Part shown: positions 46,555 through 56,061 of the stretch, in pieces
How positions within the stretch are numbered: position 1 is the stretch's first letter
Layout of the letters: the number at the start of each line of letters is the position of its first letter
NCBI GenBank assembly: GCA_902826455.1
Contig: CADEEV010000012.1
Coordinates: forward strand, 1-64,000
DNA length: 64,000 bases
Direction: 5' to 3'
From: an uncultured Acidobacteriota bacterium
GTDB lineage: Bacteria > Acidobacteriota > Vicinamibacteria > Fen-336
Notes under the pieces: model-generated
Database searches by the model: none
The model's input: the letters and a program-made list of their open reading frames with translations, nothing else
Told to the model about the DNA's origin: nothing
Translations under genes and position numbers: made by a program

Positions 46555-47850
46555 GTGAAGCGCGTCCTCATGATCAGCCCGCACTTCCCGCCGGACTCGA
46601 GCGCGGGCACGCATCGCGTCCGTCTCGTCGCGCCGCACCTTCCCGAGACCGGCTGGGAGCCGACCGTCCTCACCGTGGACCCGCGCGGCTACGAGGGACG
46701 CCTCGATCCGGACCTCGCGCGCCTGGTCCCGGACTCCGTGCGGGTCGTCCGCGCCCCCGCCTGGGACGTGGCGCACACGCGCCGTGCGGGATTCGGGGAT
46801 CTCGGCCTGCGCGCGCTCTCGGGGCTGCGGCGCGAAGCGCGACGGATCCTCACCGAGCGCCGCCACGACGTCCTCTTCATCACCACCTACCCGCTCTATC
46901 CGGCGCTCCTGGGGCGCGGTCTCAAGACCGCGTTCGCGATTCCCTACGTCGTGGATCTGCAAGACCCGTGGGTCGGAGCCTGGGGCGCGACGGTCGGCGC
47001 GGGTCCCTCGGGCGCCGTCGACTGGCGCGCGCGCGCCTCGCGTGCCGTGGCGAGCCGCGTCGAGCCACGCATCTTGAGCGCGGCGGACGCCTGCACCGCC
47101 GTCTCGGCCGAGACCCTCGAGGCGATGGCGCGGCGCTGGCCGGATGCCGTGCCGGGACGGCGCGCGGCGATTCCCCTCGGCGCCGAGGCGAGCGACTTCG
47201 CCGCGGCCCGGGACGCGTCCGTCGCGAACCCGATCTTCGATCCTTCCGACGGCCTGCAGCACGTGGTCTACGTCGGAACCCTGCTGCCGCGGGGCACGGC
47301 GGCCCTGCGCGCCATGCTCGAGGCGGTCGCCAGCCATCGTCGCCGGCGGCCCGAGGCGGCGGCGCGCCTGCGCCTCCACTTCGTCGGCTCCGGGAACCAG
47401 AGCGTCGGGAACCCCGAACGGCGCACGGAAGCCGACGTCCGGCGGCTCGGTCTCGAGGACGTCGTCCACGAGCACCCGCTGCGCATCCCGTACCTCGCCG
47501 CGCTGCGCGTGCTGCTCGACGCGCGCCTCGTGCTCGTGCTGGGCAGCGACGAGCCGCACTACACGCCGAGCAAGGTGTTCCCGGCCCTGCTGTCGGAGCG
47601 GCCCGTGCTCGCGCTCTTGCGGCGCGAGAGCGAGGCCGCCGGGCTCTTCGCTCCGACCGATTCCCGACGCCGGCTCGTGGCGTTCGACGCGGACGGGCCG
47701 GATGCCGCGGCGGTCGAGGCGGCCCTCGCGGAGCGTCTCGACGCTCCGGAAGCGGGCGCTGCCGCGCCGGCCCAGACGACTCTCGCCGTCCACTCGGCAC
47801 GGGCGATGGCCGGTCGTTTCGCGCAGGTCTTCGACGGGCTCTGCCGGTGA
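46555..47850 (+). CDS. Family 4 glycosyltransferase
   Basis: A 431-residue GT-B protein with the N-terminal SPHFPPDSSAGTHRVRLVAPHLPE, common in GT4 enzymes of exopolysaccharide loci, and a C-terminal donor domain with VYVGTLLPRGTAAL and HYTPSKVFPALLSERPVLA. The GTG start follows the previous stop directly. Confidence 0.85.
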   Translation: MKRVLMISPHFPPDSSAGTHRVRLVAPHLPETGWEPTVLTVDPRGYEGRLDPDLARLVPDSVRVVRAPAWDVAHTRRAGFGDLGLRALSGLRREARRILTERRHDVLFITTYPLYPALLGRGLKTAFAIPYVVDLQDPWVGAWGATVGAGPSGAVDWRARASRAVASRVEPRILSAADACTAVSAETLEAMARRWPDAVPGRRAAIPLGAEASDFAAARDASVANPIFDPSDGLQHVVYVGTLLPRGTAALRAMLEAVASHRRRRPEAAARLRLHFVGSGNQSVGNPERRTEADVRRLGLEDVVHEHPLRIPYLAALRVLLDARLVLVLGSDEPHYTPSKVFPALLSERPVLALLRRESEAAGLFAPTDSRRRLVAFDADGPDAAAVEAALAERLDAPEAGAAAPAQTTLAVHSARAMAGRFAQVFDGLCR

Positions 47851-50225
47851 CGCCGCGCGCGATCCGCCTGACCGTGGTTCTCACCCATCCAGTCCAGTAC
47901 TACAGCCCGTGGTTCCGGGAGATCGCCACGCGCTGGCCGCAGCTCGATCTCACAGTCGTGTACGTGACCGCGCCGACCCCGCTGCAGCAGGGCGTCGGCT
48001 TCGGGACCGCGATGACGTGGGACGTACCGCTCCTCGACGGCTACCGCCACGTGATCGTGCGCCCGCCGCAGCCCGAGGACGACTTCGACGCGGCGGCGCG
48101 CCCGGGCGTCGACGCCCGCGAGCTCGACGCCGCCCTCGCGCAGGGCCGGCCCGACGTGGTGCTCGTGCCCGGCTGGCATGCCGCGGGCCTGAGGCGCGCG
48201 ATCCGCTGGGCCCGCACCTCGGGCGTGCCCCTGCTCTATCGCGGCGACTCGACGCTCGAGTCGGGTCCGCGCGGCCCGTGGCGAGGGGCCTGGCGTCTCA
48301 AGACGCGGCTCGAGCTCTCGCGCTTCGACGCGTGCCTCGTCACGGGCACGCGTGCCGGCGCCTATCTACGATCGATGGGGCGGCCGGGCCGCCAGCTGTT
48401 CGACGCGCCCCACGCCGTGGACAACGCGTTGTTCGCGGCCGGGGCCGCGGGCCTCGCGTCCGACCCCGCGCGCGCCGCCGCCCGCGAGGCCCTCGGGCTG
48501 CCGCCACGCGCGTTCGTGGCGCTCTTCGTGGGCAAGCTGCTGCCCGTCAAACGGCCCCTGGACGCGGTCGCGGCGGTGGCCCGCCTGGGTGCCGGCGCCT
48601 GTCTCGCGGTCGTGGGCTCCGGGCCCCTCGAGGCCGCGTGCCGTCGTGAAGCCGAGCGTCTCGGCGTCGACGTCGCGTGGCTCGGCTTCCGGAACCAGAC
48701 CGAGCTCGGGCGCGTCTACGGCGTCGCCGATGCCCTGGTGTTGCCGAGCCAGAGCGAGTCCTGGGGGCTCGTCGTGAACGAGGCCCTGGCGAGCGGCCTG
48801 CCCGCGGTGGTTTCCGACGGGGTCGGCGCGGCGCCCGATCTGGTGGTTCCCGGCGAGACGGGCGACGTGTTTCCCGTGGGCGACGTGGCCGCGTGCGTCG
48901 CCGCCCTCGAGCGCGTCCGCAAGGGCCGCGCCGAGGGATCGATCACCCCGGAGCGCTGCCGAAGGCAGGCCGAGCGTCATGGCTTCGCCCAGGCGAGCGC
49001 CGGACTCCTGCGGGCGTGCCGGGCCGTGGCGTGCCGGGAGGCGCCGAGGCCCGCGGCCGTCCCGCGCGGCGCTCGCGTGCTGGTGGGATGCGAAGGGATG
49101 TCGATCGTCTCCGGCGTCGAGCGCCTCACCTTCGAGGTCGTGCGTCACCTCGTCGAGGGAGGTGCGTCCGTGCATTGCCTGGTGAACACCTGGGAGAACG
49201 ACCGCATCGTGCCGCTGGCCGAGTCGGCCGGCGCCACCTGGTCGGTGGGGGCGTCCTGGGAAGGGCTCGGCTCGGCGCGCGGCAGCGTCGCCACGGCCGT
49301 GCGCATGGGAGCCGACGTCCTCCGCGCGAGCCTTCGCCTCTACCGCGAGGCGCTTCGCTGGTCGGCGACCCACGTGCTGCTGGCGGAGTCCACCTCGGGT
49401 CTGCGCTACGCTCCGGCCCTCGCCCTGCTCCGGCTGCGCGGGGTCCGGGTGGTGGAGCGTGTCGGCAACGCCCCGGAGCCGACGCCGCGTCAGACCGCGC
49501 AGTGGCGGATGTTGAGGCGCGTCGTGGACACGTTCGTCCCGAATTCGAGGTTCGGCGCGGCGCGCCTCGCCGAGGTCGGGGTTCCCGACGGGCGCGTCCG
49601 CCTGATCCGCAACGCCGTGGCCCGACGCGCCGCGGCCGCCCGCGACCCGGCTCTCCTCGTCTGGATGCGCGAGCGGCCGACCCTCGTCTGCCTCGGCCAG
49701 ATCGCGCCGTTCAAGGGAACGCACCACTTCGTGGAGACCGTCCTGGCCCTGCGGCGTGCGGGCCGCGAGGTCCGGGGCCTGGTCGTGGGACGCGTGCCGG
49801 AGTGGCCGCCGCAGTTCGTGGAGTACGCCGCGGAGCTCCGGCGCCAGGCCGAGGCGGACGGGGGAGTGCGCTTCGTCGGCGAGCGGGACGACGTGCCGGC
49901 CCTCCTCGAGAGCGCGTTCCTGCTCGTCGCGCCGATCCTCCAGCAGGAGACTTTCGGCAACGTGGTGCTCGAGGCGGCGAGCGCCGGCCTGCCGGCGGTC
50001 GTCTACGGCAACGGCGGCCTGCCCGAGCTCGTGGAGCACGGCGTCACGGGATGGATCTGCCGCGATTCCGATCCCGGGGCGCTGCGCGCCGGCATTACGC
50101 ACTTCCTCGACGATCCCGCCGCCCGCGTCCGGGCCGGCGCGATCGCGCGGCGCCGCGCCCTCGATCGGGGCGGCGATCACGATCCGGCCGTGTTCGCACG
50201 GCGCTGGCGCCGGGTGTTCGAGTGA
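47847..50225 (+). CDS. Bifunctional fusion of two GT4 glycosyltransferases
   Basis: A single 792-residue protein made of two GT-B units. The first (about 1-395) opens with TVVLTHPVQYYSPWFREI and has VGKLLPVKRPLDAVAA and PSQSESWGLVVNEALASGLPAVVS. A short linker (REAPRPAAVPRGARVLV, about 400-415) leads to the second (about 415-792), with IVSGVERLTFEVVRHLVEGG and CLGQIAPFKGTHHFVETV and QQETFGNVVLEAASAGLPAVVY. Both catalytic E-x7-E regions look intact, so the protein may add two consecutive sugars. No frameshift or internal stop separates the halves. Confidence 0.85.
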   Translation: MTPRAIRLTVVLTHPVQYYSPWFREIATRWPQLDLTVVYVTAPTPLQQGVGFGTAMTWDVPLLDGYRHVIVRPPQPEDDFDAAARPGVDARELDAALAQGRPDVVLVPGWHAAGLRRAIRWARTSGVPLLYRGDSTLESGPRGPWRGAWRLKTRLELSRFDACLVTGTRAGAYLRSMGRPGRQLFDAPHAVDNALFAAGAAGLASDPARAAAREALGLPPRAFVALFVGKLLPVKRPLDAVAAVARLGAGACLAVVGSGPLEAACRREAERLGVDVAWLGFRNQTELGRVYGVADALVLPSQSESWGLVVNEALASGLPAVVSDGVGAAPDLVVPGETGDVFPVGDVAACVAALERVRKGRAEGSITPERCRRQAERHGFAQASAGLLRACRAVACREAPRPAAVPRGARVLVGCEGMSIVSGVERLTFEVVRHLVEGGASVHCLVNTWENDRIVPLAESAGATWSVGASWEGLGSARGSVATAVRMGADVLRASLRLYREALRWSATHVLLAESTSGLRYAPALALLRLRGVRVVERVGNAPEPTPRQTAQWRMLRRVVDTFVPNSRFGAARLAEVGVPDGRVRLIRNAVARRAAAARDPALLVWMRERPTLVCLGQIAPFKGTHHFVETVLALRRAGREVRGLVVGRVPEWPPQFVEYAAELRRQAEADGGVRFVGERDDVPALLESAFLLVAPILQQETFGNVVLEAASAGLPAVVYGNGGLPELVEHGVTGWICRDSDPGALRAGITHFLDDPAARVRAGAIARRRALDRGGDHDPAVFARRWRRVFE

Positions 50226-52042
50226 GCCTCCTGTTCGGGCAGGCGTCCCCGGCCCCGGCGCCGCCGGGCCTGCTCCGCGCGATGGAGGAAGCGCTGCGGT
50301 CGCATCCGGGCGAAGTGGCGAGCGTGTCCGAGCTCCCGGGGCTGAGCCTCGGCGTCCTGGCCGCGGAGGCCGCGGAAGCCGCGCCGACCGTCTCCGTCGA
50401 CGGTCGAGCGCGCTTGTGGCTGGTCGGGGAGATCTTCGACGCCGGGCCGCTCGGCACGAGCGACCTCCGCGGGCGGCGCTCTCCGGAGCTGCGCGGGCGC
50501 CTGCTCGAGGCGTTGCGGGACGGCCGCGAGGACGTCCTGCGCGCCCTCGACGGAGAGTTCCAGCTCGCGTTCTGGAGCGCGGACGCTCAGCGCCTCTGGC
50601 TCGTGAACGACCGCTTCGCGAGCCTGCCTCTCTACTGGGCGGCGCCGGACGCGGCCCGGTTCGCGTTCGCCGGGGGCGTCCGTGGCGTGCTCATGGCTCC
50701 CGGTGTCGGCACGGATCCGGACGTCGAGGCGCTGCGGGAAGCGGTCAGCTTCGGTGGCTTCCGCCTGGGGGACCGCACCCAGGTCGCATCCGTGAGAATG
50801 ATCGGCGGCGGGCGCGTCGTTCGCGTCGACGCGGGCGCGCCGTCGTTCCGGCGCTACTGGAGCTGGGGCGACATCCCCGCCCGTGCCGCGCAGCCCCGGG
50901 TCGCCGCGATCGAGGAGGCCCGTGCGCTCTGGACGCGGGCGATCGAGCGGCGGCTCGCGGGCGCCGAACGCCCGGGGCAAACGCTCTCCGGCGGTCTCGA
51001 CAGCCGCGCCATCCTGGCGGAAGCAGCGCCGCGAGCGCCGTCGTGGACGGCGATCACGTACGGGGTCCCCGGCTGCGACGACGCGCGCTACGCGCAGCAG
51101 GCCGCCCGCCTCGCGGGCGCCGACTGGCGTTTCCACGAGCTCTACGGCGGCCGCGACCCCGACTGGCTCGAGCGCCGGTCGCGTTTCGTCCAGGCGACCG
51201 ATGGCCTCATCGACCTCACGGACCTCGGGCACCTCGAGACCCTGCCGCTCCAGGCCGAGCTCCTCGACGTGCATCTCTCCGGGTACATCGGCGACGCGGT
51301 GGCCGGCCCGTCTTTCAGCGAGGTGACGGATGCCGCAGGAATCCTGAGCCGCCTGCCGTACTACGGCGGCGTCCTGGGCCTGGCGCCCGCCGCAGCCCTG
51401 GCGCGGGCCGAGCAGCTTTTGGCCGCTCTCGACGGAGCGCCGGCGCGCTTCGCGCTGTTCGAGCACAAGCTGCCGCAGTCCACGAACCGCTGGTCCGCGG
51501 CCTGGCGCCCCTGGTTCCGGGTGCGACGCCCCTTCACCGACTCCGCGTTCTTCGACTTCTTCCAGGGCCAGGACAACCGCGTGCGCGGCCCGGGAGCGCT
51601 GTACGCGCACTTCCTCCGCAGCGTCTATCCCGCGTTCTTCGCGCACATCCCGAACCAGAAGACGGGGCTGCCGGTCCTCGCGTCCCCGGCGCGGGTGTTC
51701 CTGGAGCGCGGCAGGAGAGGTCTGTGGCGTCGAGCCCAGCCCTACCTCGCGGCACTCGGCCTTCCGGCCCGTCCCCGGGTGCGCTCGTACACGGACGACG
51801 AGGGCGTCTGGCGTCGCCCGGCGAGCCGCGAGCGGATCACGGCCACGATCCTGCGTCCCGGCTCCGTCGCCGCGGACGTGTTCGGTCTCGACCGGGTCGC
51901 CGCGGTGCTCGACGCCTGGTTCGAGCGCGCCGCGGCCCCGACCCAGGTGATCGGCACGCTCTACGTGGGCGAGCACTATCGCGCCGGCCTCCTGGCCCAC
52001 CTGCGGGACGCCCGTGCTCGCGCTGCACGTAGAATTCCGTGA
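50222..52042 (+). CDS. Asparagine synthase-like protein lacking the glutaminase cysteine
   Basis: A 606-residue protein with the asparagine synthase layout. The N-terminal half keeps the glutaminase fold (VGEIFDAG, RALDGEFQLAFWSADA, LVNDRFASLPLYWA), but the protein begins VSLLFGQ, so the catalytic Cys2 is absent. The ATP-pyrophosphatase half is intact: LSGGLDSRAILAEA near 260 and SGYIGDAVAGP later. It cannot use glutamine as the classical enzyme does; it may use a free amine or ammonia, as beta-lactam synthetases form amides without glutamine hydrolysis. GTGA overlap upstream. Confidence 0.82.
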   Translation: MSLLFGQASPAPAPPGLLRAMEEALRSHPGEVASVSELPGLSLGVLAAEAAEAAPTVSVDGRARLWLVGEIFDAGPLGTSDLRGRRSPELRGRLLEALRDGREDVLRALDGEFQLAFWSADAQRLWLVNDRFASLPLYWAAPDAARFAFAGGVRGVLMAPGVGTDPDVEALREAVSFGGFRLGDRTQVASVRMIGGGRVVRVDAGAPSFRRYWSWGDIPARAAQPRVAAIEEARALWTRAIERRLAGAERPGQTLSGGLDSRAILAEAAPRAPSWTAITYGVPGCDDARYAQQAARLAGADWRFHELYGGRDPDWLERRSRFVQATDGLIDLTDLGHLETLPLQAELLDVHLSGYIGDAVAGPSFSEVTDAAGILSRLPYYGGVLGLAPAAALARAEQLLAALDGAPARFALFEHKLPQSTNRWSAAWRPWFRVRRPFTDSAFFDFFQGQDNRVRGPGALYAHFLRSVYPAFFAHIPNQKTGLPVLASPARVFLERGRRGLWRRAQPYLAALGLPARPRVRSYTDDEGVWRRPASRERITATILRPGSVAADVFGLDRVAAVLDAWFERAAAPTQVIGTLYVGEHYRAGLLAHLRDARARAARRIP

Positions 52043-52875
52043 TGTCCCAGGGCGCCGACCATCACCTGCTGATCCGGCCCTCGGGCGGGCGCTCGCGCCT
52101 CGACCTCCAGGAGCTGTGGCGCTATCGCGACCTGCTCCTCGTGCTCACCTGGCGGGAGATCTCGATCCGCTACAAGCAGACGCTCCTGGGCGGCGCGTGG
52201 GCGATCCTCCAGCCGCTGCTCTCGATGGTGGTGTTCTCGATCTTCCTGGGACGCCTCGCGGGCCTGCCCAGCGACGGGATCCCGTACCCGGTCTTCTCGT
52301 ACCTGGGGCTGCTGCCGTGGACCTACTTCGCGAACGCCGTCTCGCGCAGCGGCGCGAGCCTCGTGGGCAACGCCAACCTCATCAGCAAGGTGTACTTTCC
52401 GCGCATCCTCATCCCCCTGGCGTCCGTGCTGTCCGCCTTCGTCGACTTCCTGCTGTCGTGCGTGGTCCTGGTGGGCGTCATGGCCTGGTACCACGTGGCC
52501 CCGGATCCCCTGCGCTCGCTGTGGCTGGTGCCGTTGTCGCTGCTGGTGGCGATCCTCGCCACGGGCGTCGGCATGGGGCTCTCGGCCCTGAACGTCCAGT
52601 ACCGCGACGTGCAGCACGCGGTGCCGTTCCTGATGCAGCTCTGGATGTACGCGACGCCCGTCGTGTATCCGGCGAGCCTGGTGCCCGAGAGGTACCGGAC
52701 GCTGTTCGCCCTGAACCCGATGGCCGGCATCACGGAGGCCTATCGGGCGGCGCCTCTCGGGCGGGCCGTGGACATGCACTCGTTGCTCGTGTCGTGCGCC
52801 GTGGTGGTCGTCCTCTTCGCCCTCGGGCTCTGGCGCTTCCAGCGCACCGAGCGCGTGTTCGCCGACGTGGTGTGA
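52042..52875 (+). CDS. wzm: ABC-2 polysaccharide export permease (Wzm-like)
   Basis: Inner-membrane channel for a polyprenyl-linked or free polysaccharide. The 277-residue protein has six membrane helices and the ABC-2 signatures LLVLTWREISIRYKQTLLGGAWAILQP and YRDVQHAVPFLMQLWMYATPVVYP. A GTG at 52039 in frame would overlap the previous stop as GTGA; the ATG was preferred. It pairs with the ATPase that follows 2 nt later. Confidence 0.93.
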   Translation: MSQGADHHLLIRPSGGRSRLDLQELWRYRDLLLVLTWREISIRYKQTLLGGAWAILQPLLSMVVFSIFLGRLAGLPSDGIPYPVFSYLGLLPWTYFANAVSRSGASLVGNANLISKVYFPRILIPLASVLSAFVDFLLSCVVLVGVMAWYHVAPDPLRSLWLVPLSLLVAILATGVGMGLSALNVQYRDVQHAVPFLMQLWMYATPVVYPASLVPERYRTLFALNPMAGITEAYRAAPLGRAVDMHSLLVSCAVVVVLFALGLWRFQRTERVFADVV

Positions 52876-52877
52876 GC

Positions 52878-54092
52878 ATGAAGGCCCCGATCCTCGAGAT
52901 CCGCGGTCTCGGCAAGAGCTACCGGCTCGGTGCCGGGCGCCTGGGCAACAGCCTGCGCGAGGCGCTGGTGGAATCGTTCTCGAGCTTCGGGCGCCGGGAC
53001 GCCGGAGCGGAGACGCTCTGGGCCCTGCGCGACGTGAGCCTCGCGATCGCGGCCGGAGAGGCCGTCGGGGTCATCGGCAGGAACGGCGCCGGCAAGAGCA
53101 CCCTGCTCAAGATCCTCTCGCGCATCACGGAGCCCACGGAGGGCGAGCTCGAGCTGTGGGGACGCGTCGCGAGCCTGCTCGAGGTCGGCACCGGCTTCCA
53201 TCCCGAGCTCACGGGCCGGGAGAACATCTACCTGAACGGCACGATCCTCGGCATGCGGCGCCGCGAGATCGACCGCCGCTTCGACGAGATCGTGGCGTTC
53301 GCCGAGGTGGAGCGCTTCGTCGACACGCCCGTGAAGCGCTACTCGAGCGGAATGTACGTGCGCCTGGCGTTCGCCGTCGCCGCCCACCTCGAGCCCGAGA
53401 TCCTCGTGGTCGACGAGGTGCTGGCCGTGGGCGACGCGGCCTTCCAGAAGAAGTGCCTGGGGAAGATGAGCGACATCGCGAGCGGCGGCCGCACCGTGCT
53501 GTTCGTGAGCCACAACATGGCGGCCGTGCAGCGCCTCTGCACGCGTGCCGTGCTGCTCGAGCACGGACGCCTCGTGGCGGACGGGACGCCCCGCGACGTG
53601 GTCGCGCGCTACCTGCGCGAAGAAGGACGACCGCGCTACGAGGCGGCGACGCGCTCCGGGAAGCCCCAGGTCCTCTGGGCCGAGCTCCGCGACCCCCAGG
53701 ATCGCCCGCTGGCCCGGCCTCTTAGCACCGATCCCTTCGTGCTGACCCTCGGCTACCTCGTCCCCGAGGGATGGCGCGGCGCCCGCGTCGGCATCGGCGT
53801 CCTGTCGACGGACGGCGTTCCCATCTTCACGAGCGACTCGCGCGACGCCGGCGTCGAGGCGCCGGGCGCTTCGGGCGAGTACGTCGCGCGGGTGAGCGTG
53901 CCCGCGGACCTGCTCCTCGCCGGAGAGTTCCACCTGTCGACGTGCCTGTGGGACGAGGGCGAGATCTTCGACTGGCAGGAGCCGGCCCTCACCTTCGCCA
54001 TCGAGCCCGGGCCGTCGCCGCTCTACCAGGAGACGACCCGCCGCAAGGGCTTCGTCCACGTGCCGTGCGCGTGGCGGATCGGCGCGGCATGA
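52878..54092 (+). CDS. wzt: Polysaccharide ABC exporter ATPase with glycan-recognition domain (Wzt-like)
   Basis: Energises the Wzm channel. The nucleotide-binding domain (about 1-245) has Walker A GRNGAGKST near 69, the family segment LLEVGTGFHPELTGRENIYLNG, signature YSSGMYVRLAF and Walker B ILVVDEVLAVGD. The C-terminal 150 residues (about 255-404) form a beta-sandwich of the Wzt_C type, which in O9a-like systems binds the capped end of the glycan. A methyltransferase follows directly, consistent with a methyl cap. Confidence 0.94.
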   Translation: MKAPILEIRGLGKSYRLGAGRLGNSLREALVESFSSFGRRDAGAETLWALRDVSLAIAAGEAVGVIGRNGAGKSTLLKILSRITEPTEGELELWGRVASLLEVGTGFHPELTGRENIYLNGTILGMRRREIDRRFDEIVAFAEVERFVDTPVKRYSSGMYVRLAFAVAAHLEPEILVVDEVLAVGDAAFQKKCLGKMSDIASGGRTVLFVSHNMAAVQRLCTRAVLLEHGRLVADGTPRDVVARYLREEGRPRYEAATRSGKPQVLWAELRDPQDRPLARPLSTDPFVLTLGYLVPEGWRGARVGIGVLSTDGVPIFTSDSRDAGVEAPGASGEYVARVSVPADLLLAGEFHLSTCLWDEGEIFDWQEPALTFAIEPGPSPLYQETTRRKGFVHVPCAWRIGAA

Positions 54093-54805
54093 GGGAGCGC
54101 CTGCGCGCCCTGGGACGCCGGCTGCTGGGGGAGCGGCCGCTGCCCCTCGTCGACCGCCTGGCGCGCGGAGACGCGCGCTTCTCCACGTTCGTCTGCGCGG
54201 CGGAATACGTGAACTTCGAGGCGGTGCCGGGGGACGTGGCGGAGTTCGGCGTCTTCGGCGGCGTCAGCCTCGCGCTGATCGCGAAGGCCCTGAGCTTCGA
54301 TCCCAAGGGACAGCAGAGGAAGGTCGTGGGCTTCGATTCGTTCGAAGGCCTCCCGGCTTCCGAAGAGGCCCACGCGCGTTGGGCGCCGGGCGACTGCGCG
54401 GCGCTCCACAGCGCGCACCCGCTCGCGCCGACCGGGTCGCCCGTGACGCCCGGCCTGGTCCGGGATCTCTTCGCGCGCTGCGGCTTGCCCGAGCCGGCGC
54501 TCGAGGTCGGCCGTTTCGACGCGACGCTGCCCTCGGCCGTGCCTGGCCGCTACCCTCGCCTCGCGCTCGTCCACGTGGACTGCGATCTCTACGAGTCGAC
54601 GCGCGACGTCCTCGAGGGCATCGCGCCGGCGCTCCAGGACGGCACCCTGCTCCTGTTCGACGATTGGTTCCACTACAAGGGGCGGCCGGATCGCGGGGAG
54701 GCCCGGGCCTTCCACGAGTTCCTCGAGCGGCACCCCGAGTGGGGCGCCGCCCACTACCGGTCCTACGCCACGTTCTGCAACGCGTTCATCGTGCACCGCC
54801 GATGA
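54089..54805 (+). CDS. TylF/MycF-type sugar O-methyltransferase
   Basis: A 238-residue macrocin O-methyltransferase-like enzyme with AEFGVFGGVSLALIAKAL (SAM site), GFDSFEGLPAS and LVHVDCDLYESTRDVLEG, whose acidic residues bind the metal, then LLFDDWFHY. It would O-methylate a sugar, possibly as the cap read by the Wzt C-terminal domain. ATGA overlaps on both sides. Confidence 0.88.
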   Translation: MRERLRALGRRLLGERPLPLVDRLARGDARFSTFVCAAEYVNFEAVPGDVAEFGVFGGVSLALIAKALSFDPKGQQRKVVGFDSFEGLPASEEAHARWAPGDCAALHSAHPLAPTGSPVTPGLVRDLFARCGLPEPALEVGRFDATLPSAVPGRYPRLALVHVDCDLYESTRDVLEGIAPALQDGTLLLFDDWFHYKGRPDRGEARAFHEFLERHPEWGAAHYRSYATFCNAFIVHRR

Positions 54806-56061
54806 GGGTCGTCCACGTCGGGCCGCCGCGAGCACGACTGGGCGGACCCGCCGGCTACCTGTTCGAGCTGGCGGCCGCGGCCGAGGGCCGCGACGCCCAT
54901 GGCCATGACGTCGTGTTCCCGCCGCTCGCCGCGCCGCGCCGGGCGGCAGTGGCCGGTCCGTTCCAGAAGCTGCGCGCCGCCCTCGGCCGTGCCCGCCGCC
55001 GCGTGTTGCCCGCGTCGTCCGGCTATCGCCCGCCGCTCGCCGAGCTGCAGCAGCCGGGAGGCCGGGTCGACGCCAGCCTGCGCGACGTGGAGCGCAGCGT
55101 CCTCGACGAAGCGGCTCCGCTACGCGCCCAGGCTCCCTGCGCCGACGTCCTCTTCACCCACGACATCTTCAATGCGGCCCAGCTTCTCGACGACCGGCCG
55201 TCGGGCGCCGAGATCTGGCTGCTGATCCACGCGCCGTTCCCGACGGCGCTCTACATGGTGTGGACCTGGGCCGTTCCCGAGGCGGATTGGCGCGACATCC
55301 TGCGCTGGCCCGACGTCCGGGCCTGGGTGGACCGCGAGCTCGAGGTGTGGTCCCGCGTCGATCGCCTGCTGCTCCCGTGCCGCGAGGCGGGCGACGAGTT
55401 CGTTCGCCTCGATCCCCGCTTCGCCGAGCCCCTGGCACGTGCCGACTACGTCCTCAGCGGTGCCGCCGCTCCGGGATCCGGCGGCGCCGATCGGGCCGAG
55501 TGCCGCCGCCGCTTCGGCCTCCCTCCTGGAGAGCCGGTCGGCCTCTATCTCGGCAGCGCTCAGCCCTATCGCGGGCTGCCCGCGCTCCTGGCCGGCCTCC
55601 ACGCGCTTCCCTCGCGCCGCGAGTTGCCGGGCCAGATCGCCGTGGCCGGCGCTGCACCCGAGTCGCTTCCGCGCCACGACCGGTTGCGGCCGCTCGGCCG
55701 CGTGGCCGACGTCGGCGCCTTGCTGAACGCCGTCGACTTCGTGATCAACGTGAACCACTTCTGCCTCTTCGACCTGTCCACGATCGAAGCGGCGCAGGCG
55801 GGCCGCGCGCTGCTGCTGCATGCGACGGGCGGCAACCGCACGATGGAGCGGCTCGGGGCGGGATGCCTGATGCTCGCCGATCTCGAGCCGGCGACGCTCG
55901 CCGCCGGTCTCTCTCGCCTGTGGCAAATGCCGCCGGCCGAGCGCGCGCACCTCGAGGCCGCGTCCCGTCGCTGCTACGACGCGCTCCTGAGCCCGGAGCG
56001 GTTCTGGGCCCATCACCTCGCGGCCTACGACGCCGCGGCGGATCGCCGGGGGGCCGCGTGA
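54802..56061 (+). CDS. GT4-like glycosyltransferase
   Basis: A 419-residue protein with a GT-B type C-terminal half (VGLYLGSAQPYRGLPALLAGL, INVNHFCLFDLSTIEAAQAGRALLLHATGG) and an unusual N-terminal half containing ADVLFTHDIFNAAQLLDD. The donor domain is recognisable but diverged, so substrate and even activity are uncertain. Confidence 0.7.
   Translation: MRVVHVGPPRARLGGPAGYLFELAAAAEGRDAHGHDVVFPPLAAPRRAAVAGPFQKLRAALGRARRRVLPASSGYRPPLAELQQPGGRVDASLRDVERSVLDEAAPLRAQAPCADVLFTHDIFNAAQLLDDRPSGAEIWLLIHAPFPTALYMVWTWAVPEADWRDILRWPDVRAWVDRELEVWSRVDRLLLPCREAGDEFVRLDPRFAEPLARADYVLSGAAAPGSGGADRAECRRRFGLPPGEPVGLYLGSAQPYRGLPALLAGLHALPSRRELPGQIAVAGAAPESLPRHDRLRPLGRVADVGALLNAVDFVINVNHFCLFDLSTIEAAQAGRALLLHATGGNRTMERLGAGCLMLADLEPATLAAGLSRLWQMPPAERAHLEAASRRCYDALLSPERFWAHHLAAYDAAADRRGAA

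Noticed and set aside
45238-47793. 851-codon antisense open frame across two glycosyltransferase genes
   Set aside because: Low-complexity composition and no motif; both GT genes on the other strand are intact.
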